Assembly: GCF_016461955.1 (NCBI RefSeq)
Contig: NZ_JADMNM010000007.1
Span: 1-64,000 of the forward strand
DNA from: Qipengyuania sp. YIM B01966
GTDB taxonomy: Bacteria > Pseudomonadota > Alphaproteobacteria > Sphingomonadales > Sphingomonadaceae
Reading direction: 5' to 3'
Length of the DNA: 64,000 nucleotides
In this document: positions 35,765 to 45,236 of the stretch, piece by piece
How positions within the stretch are numbered: position 1 is the stretch's first letter
Layout: each line of letters begins with the position of its first letter
Translations under genes and position numbers: made by a program
The notes under the pieces: model-generated
Seen by the model: only the letters and a program-made list of their open reading frames with translations
The model's database searches: none
Told to the model about the DNA's origin: nothing

Positions 35765-37246
35765 CTATTCGCTGCTTGTTTCAATCTGTTTGCGAAACAG
35801 CACCCGATCTTCCGGCCCGAAGCCGGCCCGCCAGATCACATAGCCGTAGGTTGCCAGAATGGCCGGAATACCAAAAGCCAGTTCGGCCCATTCGGGCAGG
35901 AATGTTGCCAGCCAGCCGATCAGCGCGGCGGGAATTGCCGCCCAGACCAGCGCCCAGCGCCAATTGTTGACCGGCACGGCAAGGATCCGCGACAGCAGCC
36001 ACGCCTTCGACAGCGAGGCAAAGGCGAGCGCGACCATCAGCGCGGCGGCGGCCGCAGCGGCCTTGTAACCTTCGTTCCAGTCCATTTCGCGGGCGAGCAG
36101 CATGGCCCCCACGGTCAGCCCCGCCTGCAAGGCAATGGTAGCGAGCGACAGCATCAGGTTCTTGACCCGCGCGACATAGACCAGCGCGGCTTCGGACACG
36201 ACAGCTGTGGCGGCGACCACCTCGGCCGCCAGCAGGAAGGCCAGCGCGCCGGTGCCGCCGACGAAATTGGGCCCGACGAGGCCCATTACCCCTTCGCCCG
36301 GAATGCCCAGCGCCAGCCCGATCGCAGCTTGCGCCGCGGTGATCCAGAAGCCCACCTGACAGATCTGGCGGGCAATCGCGGCGTAGTTGCGGTCTTTCAG
36401 ATTGCGGGTGATGACCGGCCCCAGGATTGGCTCGAAACTTGTCTTGAGCTTCTGCGGCAGAGAGGCGACCTGCTGAGCGACATAATACACGCCCACGGCC
36501 GTGGGGGCGGCAAACAGGCCGAGGATGAAGATGTCGAGCCGGCGCGTGCCCCATTCGATCGCGTCGGCCGCGGCCAGCGGCATCGCGCGCCAGCTCATCC
36601 GGGCGAGCGTCGGCAGATGCGGGCGCCAGCCGACCGGGCGGCCATAGGTTCGCAGCAACGGCCATAGCGCCGTCGCCAGCCCGGCATAGATCGAGGCGAG
36701 ATAGGCCAGTTCCAGCCCGCTATCGGGCACCACGAACCATAACAGGCCCGCGAGGATCGAAATCGTCCACGGCTCGACAATCGCGCGCGCCCGCACGGTG
36801 GTGGCGATGTCGAACTTGTAAGCCTGCGCGGCCAGCGCGATTTCGGTGAGGGCATAGCCGGGGATCGCCAGCACGATCAGCTGATCGAGCGGCGTGTAAT
36901 TGCCGCTCGGAAACAGTGGCTGCGGCACCAGCCAGAAGAACCCGGCCATGATCAGCGACAGCACCAGCGCCGCCAGCAGCCCGTCGTATATCAGGTTCGC
37001 TTCACGCGTGTCGCTTTCGGCCAGCCGCTGCGCCAGGCCGCGTTTTTCGCCCAGCGAACAGACGAGCGCGACCAGTTCGACCACCACCAGCGCCGAGGCG
37101 AACCGCCCGAGCGCATCGGCGCCGTACAGCCGCCCGGCGATGAACAGGAACGGCAGGCGCGCGGCAAGGCGGAGCAGGAAACCGAGAAAGTTGGTCCGCC
37201 CCCCCTTGGCCAGCGCGGCGATTTCGCCGTCGGTGGTGGCGGTCAC
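35765..37246 (-). CDS. Polysaccharide/oligosaccharide flippase (Wzx/MATE-like)
   Basis: Integral membrane protein, 493 aa, with roughly twelve to fourteen hydrophobic segments, of the polysaccharide transport (PST/Wzx) branch of the MOP superfamily. Early motifs such as LLRLAARLPFLFIAGRLYGADALGRFA, then LVSLGEKRG-like loop and the mid segment FGVYYVAQQVASLPQKLKTSF-like region support this, with the conserved pattern around residues 285-300. It probably moves lipid-linked saccharide units across the inner membrane. The start is GTG, overlapping the gpsA stop (GTGA at 37243-37246). No glycosyltransferase genes are nearby, so the cargo is unknown. Confidence 0.82.
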   Translation of the reverse strand: MTATTDGEIAALAKGGRTNFLGFLLRLAARLPFLFIAGRLYGADALGRFASALVVVELVALVCSLGEKRGLAQRLAESDTREANLIYDGLLAALVLSLIMAGFFWLVPQPLFPSGNYTPLDQLIVLAIPGYALTEIALAAQAYKFDIATTVRARAIVEPWTISILAGLLWFVVPDSGLELAYLASIYAGLATALWPLLRTYGRPVGWRPHLPTLARMSWRAMPLAAADAIEWGTRRLDIFILGLFAAPTAVGVYYVAQQVASLPQKLKTSFEPILGPVITRNLKDRNYAAIARQICQVGFWITAAQAAIGLALGIPGEGVMGLVGPNFVGGTGALAFLLAAEVVAATAVVSEAALVYVARVKNLMLSLATIALQAGLTVGAMLLAREMDWNEGYKAAAAAAALMVALAFASLSKAWLLSRILAVPVNNWRWALVWAAIPAALIGWLATFLPEWAELAFGIPAILATYGYVIWRAGFGPEDRVLFRKQIETSSE

Positions 37247-38244
37247 GCGGGGCTGTCCTGCTCGGGCTTGAGCGGGCGGGCGAGCAGCGCGCCAACCACC
37301 GCGCGGGCCGGGGCACCGCCCAGCAGCGCCACGACCGCATCGACGATCGGCATGGCAATGCCGCGCTGGCGGGCGAGGCCGGCGAGGACCGGGGCGGTGT
37401 GCGCGCCTTCAGCGACAGTGCGCCGGTCGGTCATCAGCGCAGCCGCGCTCTGCCCTTCGCCGAGCGCCTTGCCGAGCGAGAAATTGCGGCTCGAGGTGGA
37501 CGAGCAGGTCAGCACCAGATCGCCCAGCCCGCACAGGCCGGCCAGCGTTTCCGCGCGCGCGCCCAGCGCCTCGCCAAAGCGCAGCATCTCGGCATAGCCG
37601 CGCGCGATCAGCGCCGCGCGGGCGTTCTGGCCCAGCGCCAGCCCGTCCACCACGCCGCAGGCAATGGCGAGCACGTTCTTGACCGCGCCGCCCACCTCCG
37701 CGCCGGCGAGATCGTCGGAATAATAGGGGCGGAAAGCCGGCCGCGCGATGATCGGGGCGAGCCGCTCCCACTGCTCCTCGCCGCCGCTGCAAGCCAGCGT
37801 TACCGCGGTCGGCAGGCCGGCGGCGACCTCGTGCGCGAAGGTCGGGCCCGAGAGCACCGCCAGCTGCGCGCCGGGCATCGCCTCGCCGGCGACCTCGTTC
37901 ATCAAGCGCCCGCTACCGGCCTCGATCCCCTTGCTGCACATTACCAGATCGCGCGGCGCGGCGGCCAAGCCGGTGAGCATCTGGCCGAGGAATTGCGCCG
38001 GGGTGACGGCGAGGATGGTATCGCACGCCGCCAGCTCGCCCAGCGTGCCGGTGGCGCGGATACTTGGCGCGAGCGCCGCGCCGGGCAGGAACGGCGTGTT
38101 GCGGTGGTCGCGGTTGATTTCCCCGACCAGCTCCTCCTCCCGTGCCCATAGCAAGACGGGACGGCCATCGGATGCCAGCATCTGCGCCAGCGCCGTGCCC
38201 CACGCGCCGGCGCCCAGCACCCCGACCTGCGCCTCAGCGTCCAT
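37243..38244 (-). CDS. gpsA: NAD(P)-dependent glycerol-3-phosphate dehydrogenase
   Basis: Cytosolic enzyme, 333 aa, reducing dihydroxyacetone phosphate to sn-glycerol-3-phosphate for phospholipid synthesis. The N-terminal NAD(P)-binding motif GVLGAGAWGTALAQML, MCSKGIEAGSGRLM, the catalytic-lysine region GAVKNVLAIACG, and the ETLAGLCGLGDLVLTCSSTSSRNFSLGKALGEG block are all present. Length is normal for the family. It starts 11 nt after the tsaD stop and overlaps the flippase start, so it is part of the long minus-strand convoy that runs on to the D-glutamate genes. The tsaD-gpsA pairing is common in alphaproteobacteria. Confidence 0.95.
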   Translation of the reverse strand: MDAEAQVGVLGAGAWGTALAQMLASDGRPVLLWAREEELVGEINRDHRNTPFLPGAALAPSIRATGTLGELAACDTILAVTPAQFLGQMLTGLAAAPRDLVMCSKGIEAGSGRLMNEVAGEAMPGAQLAVLSGPTFAHEVAAGLPTAVTLACSGGEEQWERLAPIIARPAFRPYYSDDLAGAEVGGAVKNVLAIACGVVDGLALGQNARAALIARGYAEMLRFGEALGARAETLAGLCGLGDLVLTCSSTSSRNFSLGKALGEGQSAAALMTDRRTVAEGAHTAPVLAGLARQRGIAMPIVDAVVALLGGAPARAVVGALLARPLKPEQDSPA

Positions 38245-38255
38245 CGCCCATCGCC

Positions 38256-39296
38256 CTATCCTTTATACCCGGCGCCGCGCACCGGCTCGGCCGCCGGGTC
38301 GAGCGGCCAGCGCGGCCGTGCGGCAATGTCGAGCGGGGCGGGGGTGAAATCGGTCTGCGCCAGATGTTCGATCCCGGCCCAGGCGATCATCGCGGCGTTG
38401 TCGGTGCACAGCGCGGGCGGGGGCGCGGTGAAGCGCAGGCCGTGGGCGGCGGCGACCGCTTCGAGCGCGGCGCGCATCACCTGATTGGCGGCGACACCGC
38501 CCGCGACCACCAGCGCAGTGACCGGCCCCATCTGCTCCAGCGCACGCGCCAGCCGGTCGGTGACGCAATCGATGGCGGCCTGCTGGAACGAGGCGGCAAT
38601 GTCGGCATCGGCATGGGCGCCGCTTTCTTTGGCGCGCAACACCGCGCTCTTGAGCCCGGCGAAGGAGAAATGCGGCTCGGCGCTGCCCTTGAGTGGCCGG
38701 GGCAGGGGGACCGCGTGCGGGTTTCCGGTGGCCGCCAGTTCTTCGACCGCCGGGCCACCGGGATAGCCGAGGCCGAGGATTTTCGCGGTCTTGTCGAACG
38801 CTTCGCCCAGAGCATCGTCGATCGTCGTCGCCAGCCGGCGATAGCGGCCCACGCCATCCACCCGCAGGATCTGGCAATGCCCGCCCGAAACCAGCAGCAG
38901 GGCATAGGGAAAGTCGAGCGCCGGGTCGGCCAGCCGCGGGCTCAGTGCGTGGCCCTCGAGATGGTTGATCGCGATCAGTGGCACATCGGATGCCATCGCC
39001 AGCGCCTTGGCGCTGACGAGGCCGACCATCACCCCGCCGATCAGTCCGGGCCCCGCCGTGGCGGCAATCGCGGCGAGATCGGTCAATTCCAGCCCGGCAT
39101 CGTCCAGCACCGCGGCGATCATAGGTGCCAGCCGTTCGGCATGGGCGCGGGCGGCGATTTCGGGCACCACCCCGCCATAGGGCGCGTGCGCATCGTCCTG
39201 CGAGGCGATCCGCTGGGCGATGATCCGCCGGTCCGCACTGACGAGCGCAGCGGCGGTTTCGTCGCAACTGGATTCGATGCCGAGCACGATCGCCAT
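38256..39296 (-). CDS. tsaD: tRNA threonylcarbamoyladenosine transferase TsaD
   Basis: Essential tRNA-modification enzyme, 346 aa, transferring threonylcarbamoyl to A37 of ANN-decoding tRNAs with TsaB and TsaE. The ASKHA-fold protein shows the start [14 protein letters not shown], the iron-binding [11 protein letters not shown] (HxxxH), [32 protein letters not shown] and the late [12 protein letters not shown] motif. The start at 39296 is fixed by the [10 protein letters not shown] start typical of the family. It is divergent from hemC across 44 bp and leads the minus-strand convoy. Confidence 0.96.
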   Translation of the reverse strand: MAIVLGIESSCDETAAALVSADRRIIAQRIASQDDAHAPYGGVVPEIAARAHAERLAPMIAAVLDDAGLELTDLAAIAATAGPGLIGGVMVGLVSAKALAMASDVPLIAINHLEGHALSPRLADPALDFPYALLLVSGGHCQILRVDGVGRYRRLATTIDDALGEAFDKTAKILGLGYPGGPAVEELAATGNPHAVPLPRPLKGSAEPHFSFAGLKSAVLRAKESGAHADADIAASFQQAAIDCVTDRLARALEQMGPVTALVVAGGVAANQVMRAALEAVAAAHGLRFTAPPPALCTDNAAMIAWAGIEHLAQTDFTPAPLDIAARPRWPLDPAAEPVRGAGYKG

Positions 39297-39340
39297 GGCC
39301 GCTTCCCCTGAACCAGATGCACCGCTAGGGCAAGCAACCC

Positions 39341-40282
39341 ATGAGCGAGGCCTCCCCGGATATCGCCCCGATGTTGCGTCTCGGGACGCGCCAGTCGCCC
39401 TTGGCCATGGCCCAGGCGCACGAGGCACGTGCGCGGCTGTGCGCGGCGCATGGCTGGCCCGAAAGCGCGGTCGAACTGGTCAGCGTGCGCGCCAGCGGCG
39501 ACCGCATTCAGGACCGGCCGCTGGCCGATATTGGCGGCAAGGCGCTGTGGACCAAGGAACTCGACGCCTGGCTGGCGGGCGGCCAGATCGATGCGGCGGT
39601 GCATTCGATGAAGGATGTCGAAACCAGCCGCCCGGCTGCGCTCCATATTGCCGCCGTGCTGCCACGCGCGGATGTACGCGACGTGCTGGTGGGCGCGCGC
39701 TCGGTCGAGGCGTTGCCGCAAGGTGCGGTGGTCGGCACCAGCGCGCCGCGCCGGGCGGCCCAGTTGCGCCATCGCCGGCCGGACTGCCAGGTGGTGCTGT
39801 TCCGCGGCAATGTCGCCACGCGGCTGGCCAAGCTCGCTGCGGGCGAGGCCGATGCGACCTTCCTCGCCGCCGCCGGGCTGGCGCGGTTGGGTGAAACCGG
39901 CACCGGCACGCCGCTGGAACCGGGCGACTGGCTGCCTGCGCCGGCCCAGGGCGCGATCGGGATCGAATGCCGCAGCGGCGATCAGCGGGTTCGCGACCTG
40001 CTTGCCGCGATTGACCATCAGCCGAGCCATCAGGCCGTGCTCGCCGAACGCGCGCTGCTCGCGGCGCTGGGCGGTAATTGCCACAGTCCGATCGCGGCGT
40101 GGACCGAGATGGACGACAACCATGCCGTTCTGCACGCGGCGCTGTTCAGCAGCGATGGGGCAGAGCGTGTCGATGGCTCAGCCAGTTTTGCACTGAGCGA
40201 AACACAAACGCCCGCGCGGCTGGCGGCCGATCTGCTCGCGCGCGCCACCCCCGGCATCGCTGCCCTGTTTGCCGGACCATGA
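39341..40282 (+). CDS. hemC: Porphobilinogen deaminase (hydroxymethylbilane synthase)
   Basis: Third step of tetrapyrrole synthesis from 5-aminolevulinate: joins four porphobilinogens to hydroxymethylbilane. 313 aa, with [23 protein letters not shown] (catalytic D92), [26 protein letters not shown] and the dipyrromethane cofactor cysteine at C247. The cofactor loop reads [10 protein letters not shown] rather than the common GGCQVPI, a variant seen in some alphaproteobacteria. The stop overlaps the hemD start as ATGA. It starts 44 bp from the divergent tsaD gene, with only a weak AGGG upstream. Confidence 0.95.
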   Translation: MSEASPDIAPMLRLGTRQSPLAMAQAHEARARLCAAHGWPESAVELVSVRASGDRIQDRPLADIGGKALWTKELDAWLAGGQIDAAVHSMKDVETSRPAALHIAAVLPRADVRDVLVGARSVEALPQGAVVGTSAPRRAAQLRHRRPDCQVVLFRGNVATRLAKLAAGEADATFLAAAGLARLGETGTGTPLEPGDWLPAPAQGAIGIECRSGDQRVRDLLAAIDHQPSHQAVLAERALLAALGGNCHSPIAAWTEMDDNHAVLHAALFSSDGAERVDGSASFALSETQTPARLAADLLARATPGIAALFAGP

Positions 40283-41010
40283 AGCCGGTATTCTGCATCC
40301 GGCCGGAACCCGGCTGGTCGGCGACCCGCGCGGCGGGTGCCGAGGCAGGTCTGGCGATTGGCGGAATGCCGCTGTTCGCGGTCGAGCCGGTCCGATGGCA
40401 GTCGCCTGATCCGGCGAGCTATGACGGACTGCTGATCGGCAGCGCCAATGTCTTTCGGGCGGGCGGACCGGAACTGGCTGCGCTTGCCGCGCTGCCGGCG
40501 CATGTGGTCGGCGAGGCGACCGCCGACGCCGCGCGCGCCGCGGGCTTTACCGTGGCCAGTTGCGGCGAAGGCTATTTGCAAGGCGTGGTGGACCGGCTGG
40601 CGGCGGACGGGGCGCGGCTGCGCCTGCTGCGCCTGTCAGGGGAAGAGCGGGTGCTGCTGGACCTGCCGCCTACCGTCACGGTGGACGAGATCGCGCTGTA
40701 TCGCGTGGCTGCCTTGCCCCTGCCGAAGTCGCTCGGCGACCAGCTCGCCGGTGGCGGGATTGTCCTCCTTCATTCCGCCGCCGCCGCGCGCCATTTCGCG
40801 CGCGAATGCGACCGGTTGGCGCTTGACCGGTCCCGACTGGCGCTGGCGACCTATGGGCCCCGCATCTCGGCGGCCGCCGGCCCCGGCTGGCAGGAGGTCC
40901 GCCATGCCGACCGCCCGGCCGAGGCGCCATTGCTAGCGCTGGCGGCAGCGATGTGCCACAAGCTTGGCACTGACGCTGAAAGCGGCGCGGCGGACGGGAC
41001 GGAATCATGA
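40279..41010 (+). CDS. hemD: Uroporphyrinogen-III synthase
   Basis: Cyclises hydroxymethylbilane to uroporphyrinogen III; 243 aa, usual size. Overall sequence is poorly conserved in this family, but the N-terminal CIRPEPGWSATRAAG block, the central ALAALPAHVVGEATADAARAAGF and the LLHSAAAARHFARE segment fit HemD. The position, ATGA-coupled behind hemC and ahead of a mitofilin-like gene, is the classical alphaproteobacterial hem arrangement and supports the call strongly. Confidence 0.9.
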   Translation: MKPVFCIRPEPGWSATRAAGAEAGLAIGGMPLFAVEPVRWQSPDPASYDGLLIGSANVFRAGGPELAALAALPAHVVGEATADAARAAGFTVASCGEGYLQGVVDRLAADGARLRLLRLSGEERVLLDLPPTVTVDEIALYRVAALPLPKSLGDQLAGGGIVLLHSAAAARHFARECDRLALDRSRLALATYGPRISAAAGPGWQEVRHADRPAEAPLLALAAAMCHKLGTDAESGAADGTES

Positions 41011-41900
41011 ATATGCAGCAGGAACGGCCGAGCCGGTCCGCATTTCCGCTTTGGGCATTGCTGACTGCCTTTGTGGTGGGCGCGGTGCTGTCTGGCTGGA
41101 TGGTGTGGCGCGTCGCGGCCGAGAATGGCGCGCGCGCGGCCAACCAGCCGATTGCGACCACCACAAATACTACGCCCGCCAGCTCGGCCCGGGCAACACC
41201 GCTGCCTCTGCCCAGTGCGACAACACTAGCGCGCGAGGTGACCGAGGTGGCCGAGCAGCAGGGCGGGCTGAACCAGCGGCTGGCCGCGGCCGAACAGCGC
41301 ATCGCCCGGCTCGATCTGCAGGCCCAGGCCGCGACGGGCAATGCCGCGCGGGCGGAAGGGTTGCTGATCGCCTTTGCCACCCGCCGCGCGCTCGAGCGCG
41401 GGGCCGAGCTGGGCTATTTGGGCGAACAATTGCGCCTGCGGTTCGGTGATGCGCTGCCCAATGCGGTTGAAACCGTGCTGCGCGCTGGGCAGAACCCGAT
41501 CACGCAGGATCAACTCGCGGCCCGGCTCGACGGGCTGGCACCGCAACTGGCCTCACCCAGCAGCGAACAGGGATGGAGCAGGTTCAAGCGCGAATTGTCG
41601 GAACTCTTCGTCATTCGCCGCGCCAGCTCGCCATCGCCGGCAGCGGACCAGCGACTCGAGCGCGCGCGCGCGTTTCTCGAAACCGGCCGCATCGACGCGG
41701 CGATTGCGGAGGTGCAGGCGCTGCCCGGCGCCGATGGCGCGAGCCGCTGGATCCGCGACGCGCGCAATTACGGTGAAGTGCAAAAGGCGCTCGACCTGAT
41801 CGAGACGGCTGCGATCCTCGAACCGCGGCGGCTGCGCGATGGTGAAGGCCATGCGGTCGAACAGCTCAGCCCGGCAGCAGAAACCGCCATCGCCCGCTAG
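41007..41900 (+). CDS. Mitofilin/HemX-like membrane-anchored protein
   Basis: Protein of 297 aa with one N-terminal membrane segment (about 13-36), a low-complexity Pro/Thr/Ala linker (about 48-70), a coiled coil (about 72-115), and a helical C-terminal domain rich in charged residues (FATRRALERGAELGYLGEQL, DALPNAVETVLRAGQNPIT, ARAFLETGRIDAAIAEVQALPGA). This architecture and its place directly after hemD (ATGA overlap) match the alphaproteobacterial Mic60/mitofilin relatives, thought to shape intracytoplasmic or envelope membranes, often misnamed HemX. It converges with the ubiquinone hydroxylase gene 4 bp away. Function by homology only. Confidence 0.75.
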   Translation: MNMQQERPSRSAFPLWALLTAFVVGAVLSGWMVWRVAAENGARAANQPIATTTNTTPASSARATPLPLPSATTLAREVTEVAEQQGGLNQRLAAAEQRIARLDLQAQAATGNAARAEGLLIAFATRRALERGAELGYLGEQLRLRFGDALPNAVETVLRAGQNPITQDQLAARLDGLAPQLASPSSEQGWSRFKRELSELFVIRRASSPSPAADQRLERARAFLETGRIDAAIAEVQALPGADGASRWIRDARNYGEVQKALDLIETAAILEPRRLRDGEGHAVEQLSPAAETAIAR

Positions 41901-41904
41901 GCGC

Positions 41905-43146
41905 TCAGCCGCGCATCAGCGCCGGCACCTCGCCCGATACGCCCCGCGCCTCGTCCATGAACCAGGTCTTGAGCGGGCCGAGCCGTTCGACCCCGCCCAT
42001 GCCCAGCCGGCGCACCGCCGAGGCGGTGCGGCCGGGGATGCCGAACAACCGGGTCAGCCCGTCGGTCGCGAGGGCGACACTGAAACTGTCGAGCCCGCGC
42101 CACCGCTGATACCGCGCCAGCAATTGGGCGTCGCCCGGCTCCAGCCCCAAGCGTGCGCCTTCGGCCAGCACTTCGACCAGCGCGCCCACATCGCGCAGGC
42201 CGAGATTGAGCCCCTGCCCGGCAATCGGGTGGATGCCGTGGGCGGCATCGCCGACCAGCGCCAACCGATCCTCGACGATCCGCGCAGTATGCTGGAAGCC
42301 CAGCGGATAGGAGGAGCGCGGCCCGACCGAGAGGATTTCGCCAAACAGCGGCCCCATCCGCGCGCGCGCTTCGCCCAGAAACGCCGCGTCGGACAGCTTG
42401 AGCACGCCGGCCGCGTCCTGCTCGCTCACGGTCCAGACCAGCGCGCTGCAATGGCGGCCGGCCGCATCATCGAGCATCGGCAGCAGCGCAAAGGGGCCCT
42501 CGGGCCAGAAGATTTCCCACGCGACATTGTCATGCGCGCGTTCGTGAACCAGCCCGGCAATGATCGCACGGTGATGATAATCCCACTTCGCCAGACCGAT
42601 CCCGGCCTCGTCGCGCGTGGGCGAGGCGCGGCCTTCGGCGGCGACCAGCAGCGAACCGCGCAACTGCGTTCCGCCAGCCAGGGTAACCGCGACGCCGTGC
42701 GGGCCGCGCTCGCGATGAATGACTTCGGCGCGCGGATGCCAGGCGATCAACGGCTCGGCCGCAGCCGCCTTGAACAGAGCCAGCCGCAACTGCCGGTTAG
42801 CGAACATCCGCCCCAGCGAGCCTTCCTCGGGCCCGGGCCGGAAGCGGATTTCGCCCGGCTTCAACTGGTCGCTGACGGCGATTTCGGCGATCGGGCAGCC
42901 ATGCGATTCCAGCGCATCGGCCAGGCCGATATTGGTGAACAGGTTCCAACTCGCGGTGGAAATGGCCGATGCGCGCCCGTCGAACCCCTCGGCGGTCAAG
43001 TCTGACGGATTGGCGCGATCGACCACATGGCTCGACAATCCGTGGCGCGCGGCGGCCAGCGCCAGCGTCATCCCGACCAGCCCGCCGCCAAGGATCACCA
43101 GATCTCGCCTGTCGCCGTCCACGGCCTGTTCCGATTGCCCGTTCAT
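41905..43146 (-). CDS. UbiH/UbiF-type FAD-dependent ubiquinone hydroxylase
   Basis: Class A flavoprotein monooxygenase, 413 aa, hydroxylating a ring position of the ubiquinone precursor. The N-terminal dinucleotide motif LVILGGGLVGMTLALAAARHG (about 16-36), the middle GADGRAS-like region (VAAEGRASPTRDEAGI) and the second FAD motif ALVGDAAHGIHPIAGQGLNLGLRD are clear. The start at 43146 lies 26 bp from the divergent DsbD-type gene. Which carbon it hydroxylates (UbiH, UbiF, UbiL or UbiM subfamily) cannot be decided by eye. Confidence 0.9.
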   Translation of the reverse strand: MNGQSEQAVDGDRRDLVILGGGLVGMTLALAAARHGLSSHVVDRANPSDLTAEGFDGRASAISTASWNLFTNIGLADALESHGCPIAEIAVSDQLKPGEIRFRPGPEEGSLGRMFANRQLRLALFKAAAAEPLIAWHPRAEVIHRERGPHGVAVTLAGGTQLRGSLLVAAEGRASPTRDEAGIGLAKWDYHHRAIIAGLVHERAHDNVAWEIFWPEGPFALLPMLDDAAGRHCSALVWTVSEQDAAGVLKLSDAAFLGEARARMGPLFGEILSVGPRSSYPLGFQHTARIVEDRLALVGDAAHGIHPIAGQGLNLGLRDVGALVEVLAEGARLGLEPGDAQLLARYQRWRGLDSFSVALATDGLTRLFGIPGRTASAVRRLGMGGVERLGPLKTWFMDEARGVSGEVPALMRG

Positions 43147-43172
43147 CGCCGCTGTCCTAGAGGCGCGGCACC

Positions 43173-45236
43173 ATGAGTGGCAAGCAACTTGGCGCGCGGA
43201 AGAGGGAACTGTGGCTGGCGCTGGCCGTGCTGTGGCTGGCGGTGTTCGCTGCGGCCGCGCCCACGCTGCTGAATGCCCAGGGCGCCAACAATATCGCGGT
43301 AAGGCTGAGCGTCGCGCCCGCCGATGCGCGAGGGCAAGCCAGCGCGGTGCTGGCGTTCGACCCGGCGCCCGGCTGGCATGGCTATTGGTCCAACCCGGGT
43401 GATGCCGGCTACGGGATGCAACTCGACTGGCGCTTGCCGCCGGGCTGGAACGCGGGAGAGCCGCTCTATCCGGTGCCGAAAAGGCTACTGATCGCGGGCC
43501 TGATGAACCATGTCTATGAGGGGCGTTACGCGGTGGTCGTGCCGCTGACCGGCCCGCCCGGGGCGGCGGTTCCGGCGCTGGGTGTCGAGGCCCGCTGGCT
43601 GGCCTGCACCGACACAATCTGCGTGCCCGAGCAGGCGCAGCTCAGCGCCGCCGAGGCTACGCTTGATGCTGGACAACTGGCCGCAGCGCAGGCGGCCATC
43701 GCCCCGCCGCTCGACCGGCCGGCGCGCTTTGCGATCGACGGCAACACGCTGCGGCTGGCCATCCCGCTGCCGGCTGATCTTGCCTTGCCCGATCCGCACA
43801 TTTTTGTCGGGACCGGGGAGATCGCCCAATATGCCGCCGCGCAGCGTTTCTTTCGCCAGGGCGATCTGCTGATCGCGGAAATCCCCACCAGCACCGCCGG
43901 CACTGGCGCCGCGCTCCCCGCCGTGCTGGACGGTATCGCCGCCTTCGGCCCGGCGGGCGAAGGCGTGCGCTTCACCGCCGAGCCGGGCAGCGTGCCGCGT
44001 GGCGGGACGCCGTTGGCGCTGGGCGGCACCGCGCTGCCGCCACTATGGACGCTGCTGCTGGGCGCGCTGGTGGGCGGGTTGCTGCTCAACATCATGCCCT
44101 GCGTATTCCCGATCCTCAGCCTTAAGGCGCTGACCCTCGCGCGGGCAGGCGGCAGCGAGCTGGAGGCGCGGCGTGAAGGTGTGGCCTATACGGTGGGCGC
44201 GGTGATCGCGTGCCTGGCACTGGGCGGGGTGCTGCTGGCGCTGCGCGCCGCGGGTGAGCAGGTTGGCTGGGCGTTCCAGTTGCAAGAACCGCTGGTGGTC
44301 GCCGCCCTGCTGGTGCTGGCCGCCGCGATTACCGCCAATCTGGCCGGGCTGTTCGCGTTGCCGCAACTGGCGGTGGGCGGCGCGGGGCGCGGGCAGGGTG
44401 CCTTTGCCACCGGGTTGCTGGCCGCCTTCGTCGCCACGCCCTGCACGGGCCCGTTCATGGCCGCCGCGATGGGCGCCGCGCTGCTGCTGCCGGTGCCGCA
44501 GGCGCTGCTGCTGTTCGGCGTGCTGGGGCTGGGGCTGGCATTGCCGTTCCTGCTGCTGGGCTTTGTGCCGCGGCTGCGCGCCATGTTGCCGCGCCCCGGA
44601 CCGTGGATGGAACGCTTCCGCCGGTGGATGGCGCTGCCGATGGGGCTGACGGCGCTGGCGCTGCTGTGGCTGGCGGCGCGGCTCGGCGGGCCGTGGTTCG
44701 CAGCCTTTGCCGCGGCTGTCGCGGCGGCGCTGATCGCGGCGCTGGCGCTGTGGCAGCGCGGGCGGGAGGGCGGCGACCGGCGGTTCACCCTCGCCGCCGG
44801 CATCGCGGCCGCCTTTGCGGTGATCGGTGCGGCCAACCTGCCCTATCGCGTTGGCGGACCCGCGGCCGCGAGCGCGCAAGTGCTTCCCGCTGAGCCGTTC
44901 AGCGAGGCCGCACTCGCAGCGGCGCGGGCCAGCGGCCGCCCGGTGTTCGTGTGGTTCACCGCCGATTGGTGCGTCACCTGCAAGGTTAACGAGAGCGTCG
45001 CGATCGAGCGGGAGGCGACGCGCACCGCCTTTGCCAAGGCCAACGTCGCGGTCTTGCGCGGCGATTGGACGCGGCGCGACCCGGCGATCACCCGCTTCCT
45101 GACCGGGCAGGGCGCGGCCGGGGTGCCGCTTTATCTGTGGTATCCGGCGGGCGGCGGCGCGCCCCGGCAATTGCCGCAATTGCTCACGCCCGAAGCGCTT
45201 ACGGAGCTGTCGGTGGCGGCGCCGGTTCAGCGCTAG
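43173..45236 (+). CDS. DsbD/ScsB-type thiol:disulfide interchange protein
   Basis: Transmembrane electron carrier of 687 aa that moves reducing power from cytoplasmic thioredoxin to periplasmic thiol proteins. A signal or anchor (about 12-35) is followed by a periplasmic N-terminal domain with a cysteine pair in CTDTICVPE, about eight membrane segments with the two key cysteines (NIMPCVFPILS and VATPCTGPFM), and a C-terminal thioredoxin domain with FTADWCVTCKVNE (CxxC). The long N-terminal domain with WHGYWSNPGDAGYG is of the ScsB/DipZ type rather than E. coli DsbD. Its 3' end overlaps the converging lipoprotein gene by 38 bp. Confidence 0.9.
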   Translation: MSGKQLGARKRELWLALAVLWLAVFAAAAPTLLNAQGANNIAVRLSVAPADARGQASAVLAFDPAPGWHGYWSNPGDAGYGMQLDWRLPPGWNAGEPLYPVPKRLLIAGLMNHVYEGRYAVVVPLTGPPGAAVPALGVEARWLACTDTICVPEQAQLSAAEATLDAGQLAAAQAAIAPPLDRPARFAIDGNTLRLAIPLPADLALPDPHIFVGTGEIAQYAAAQRFFRQGDLLIAEIPTSTAGTGAALPAVLDGIAAFGPAGEGVRFTAEPGSVPRGGTPLALGGTALPPLWTLLLGALVGGLLLNIMPCVFPILSLKALTLARAGGSELEARREGVAYTVGAVIACLALGGVLLALRAAGEQVGWAFQLQEPLVVAALLVLAAAITANLAGLFALPQLAVGGAGRGQGAFATGLLAAFVATPCTGPFMAAAMGAALLLPVPQALLLFGVLGLGLALPFLLLGFVPRLRAMLPRPGPWMERFRRWMALPMGLTALALLWLAARLGGPWFAAFAAAVAAALIAALALWQRGREGGDRRFTLAAGIAAAFAVIGAANLPYRVGGPAAASAQVLPAEPFSEAALAAARASGRPVFVWFTADWCVTCKVNESVAIEREATRTAFAKANVAVLRGDWTRRDPAITRFLTGQGAAGVPLYLWYPAGGGAPRQLPQLLTPEALTELSVAAPVQR

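Noticed and set aside
43147-43617. Upstream extension of the UbiH-type frame
   Set aside because: It is antisense to the DsbD-type gene, and the FAD motif sits properly after the ATG at 43146.
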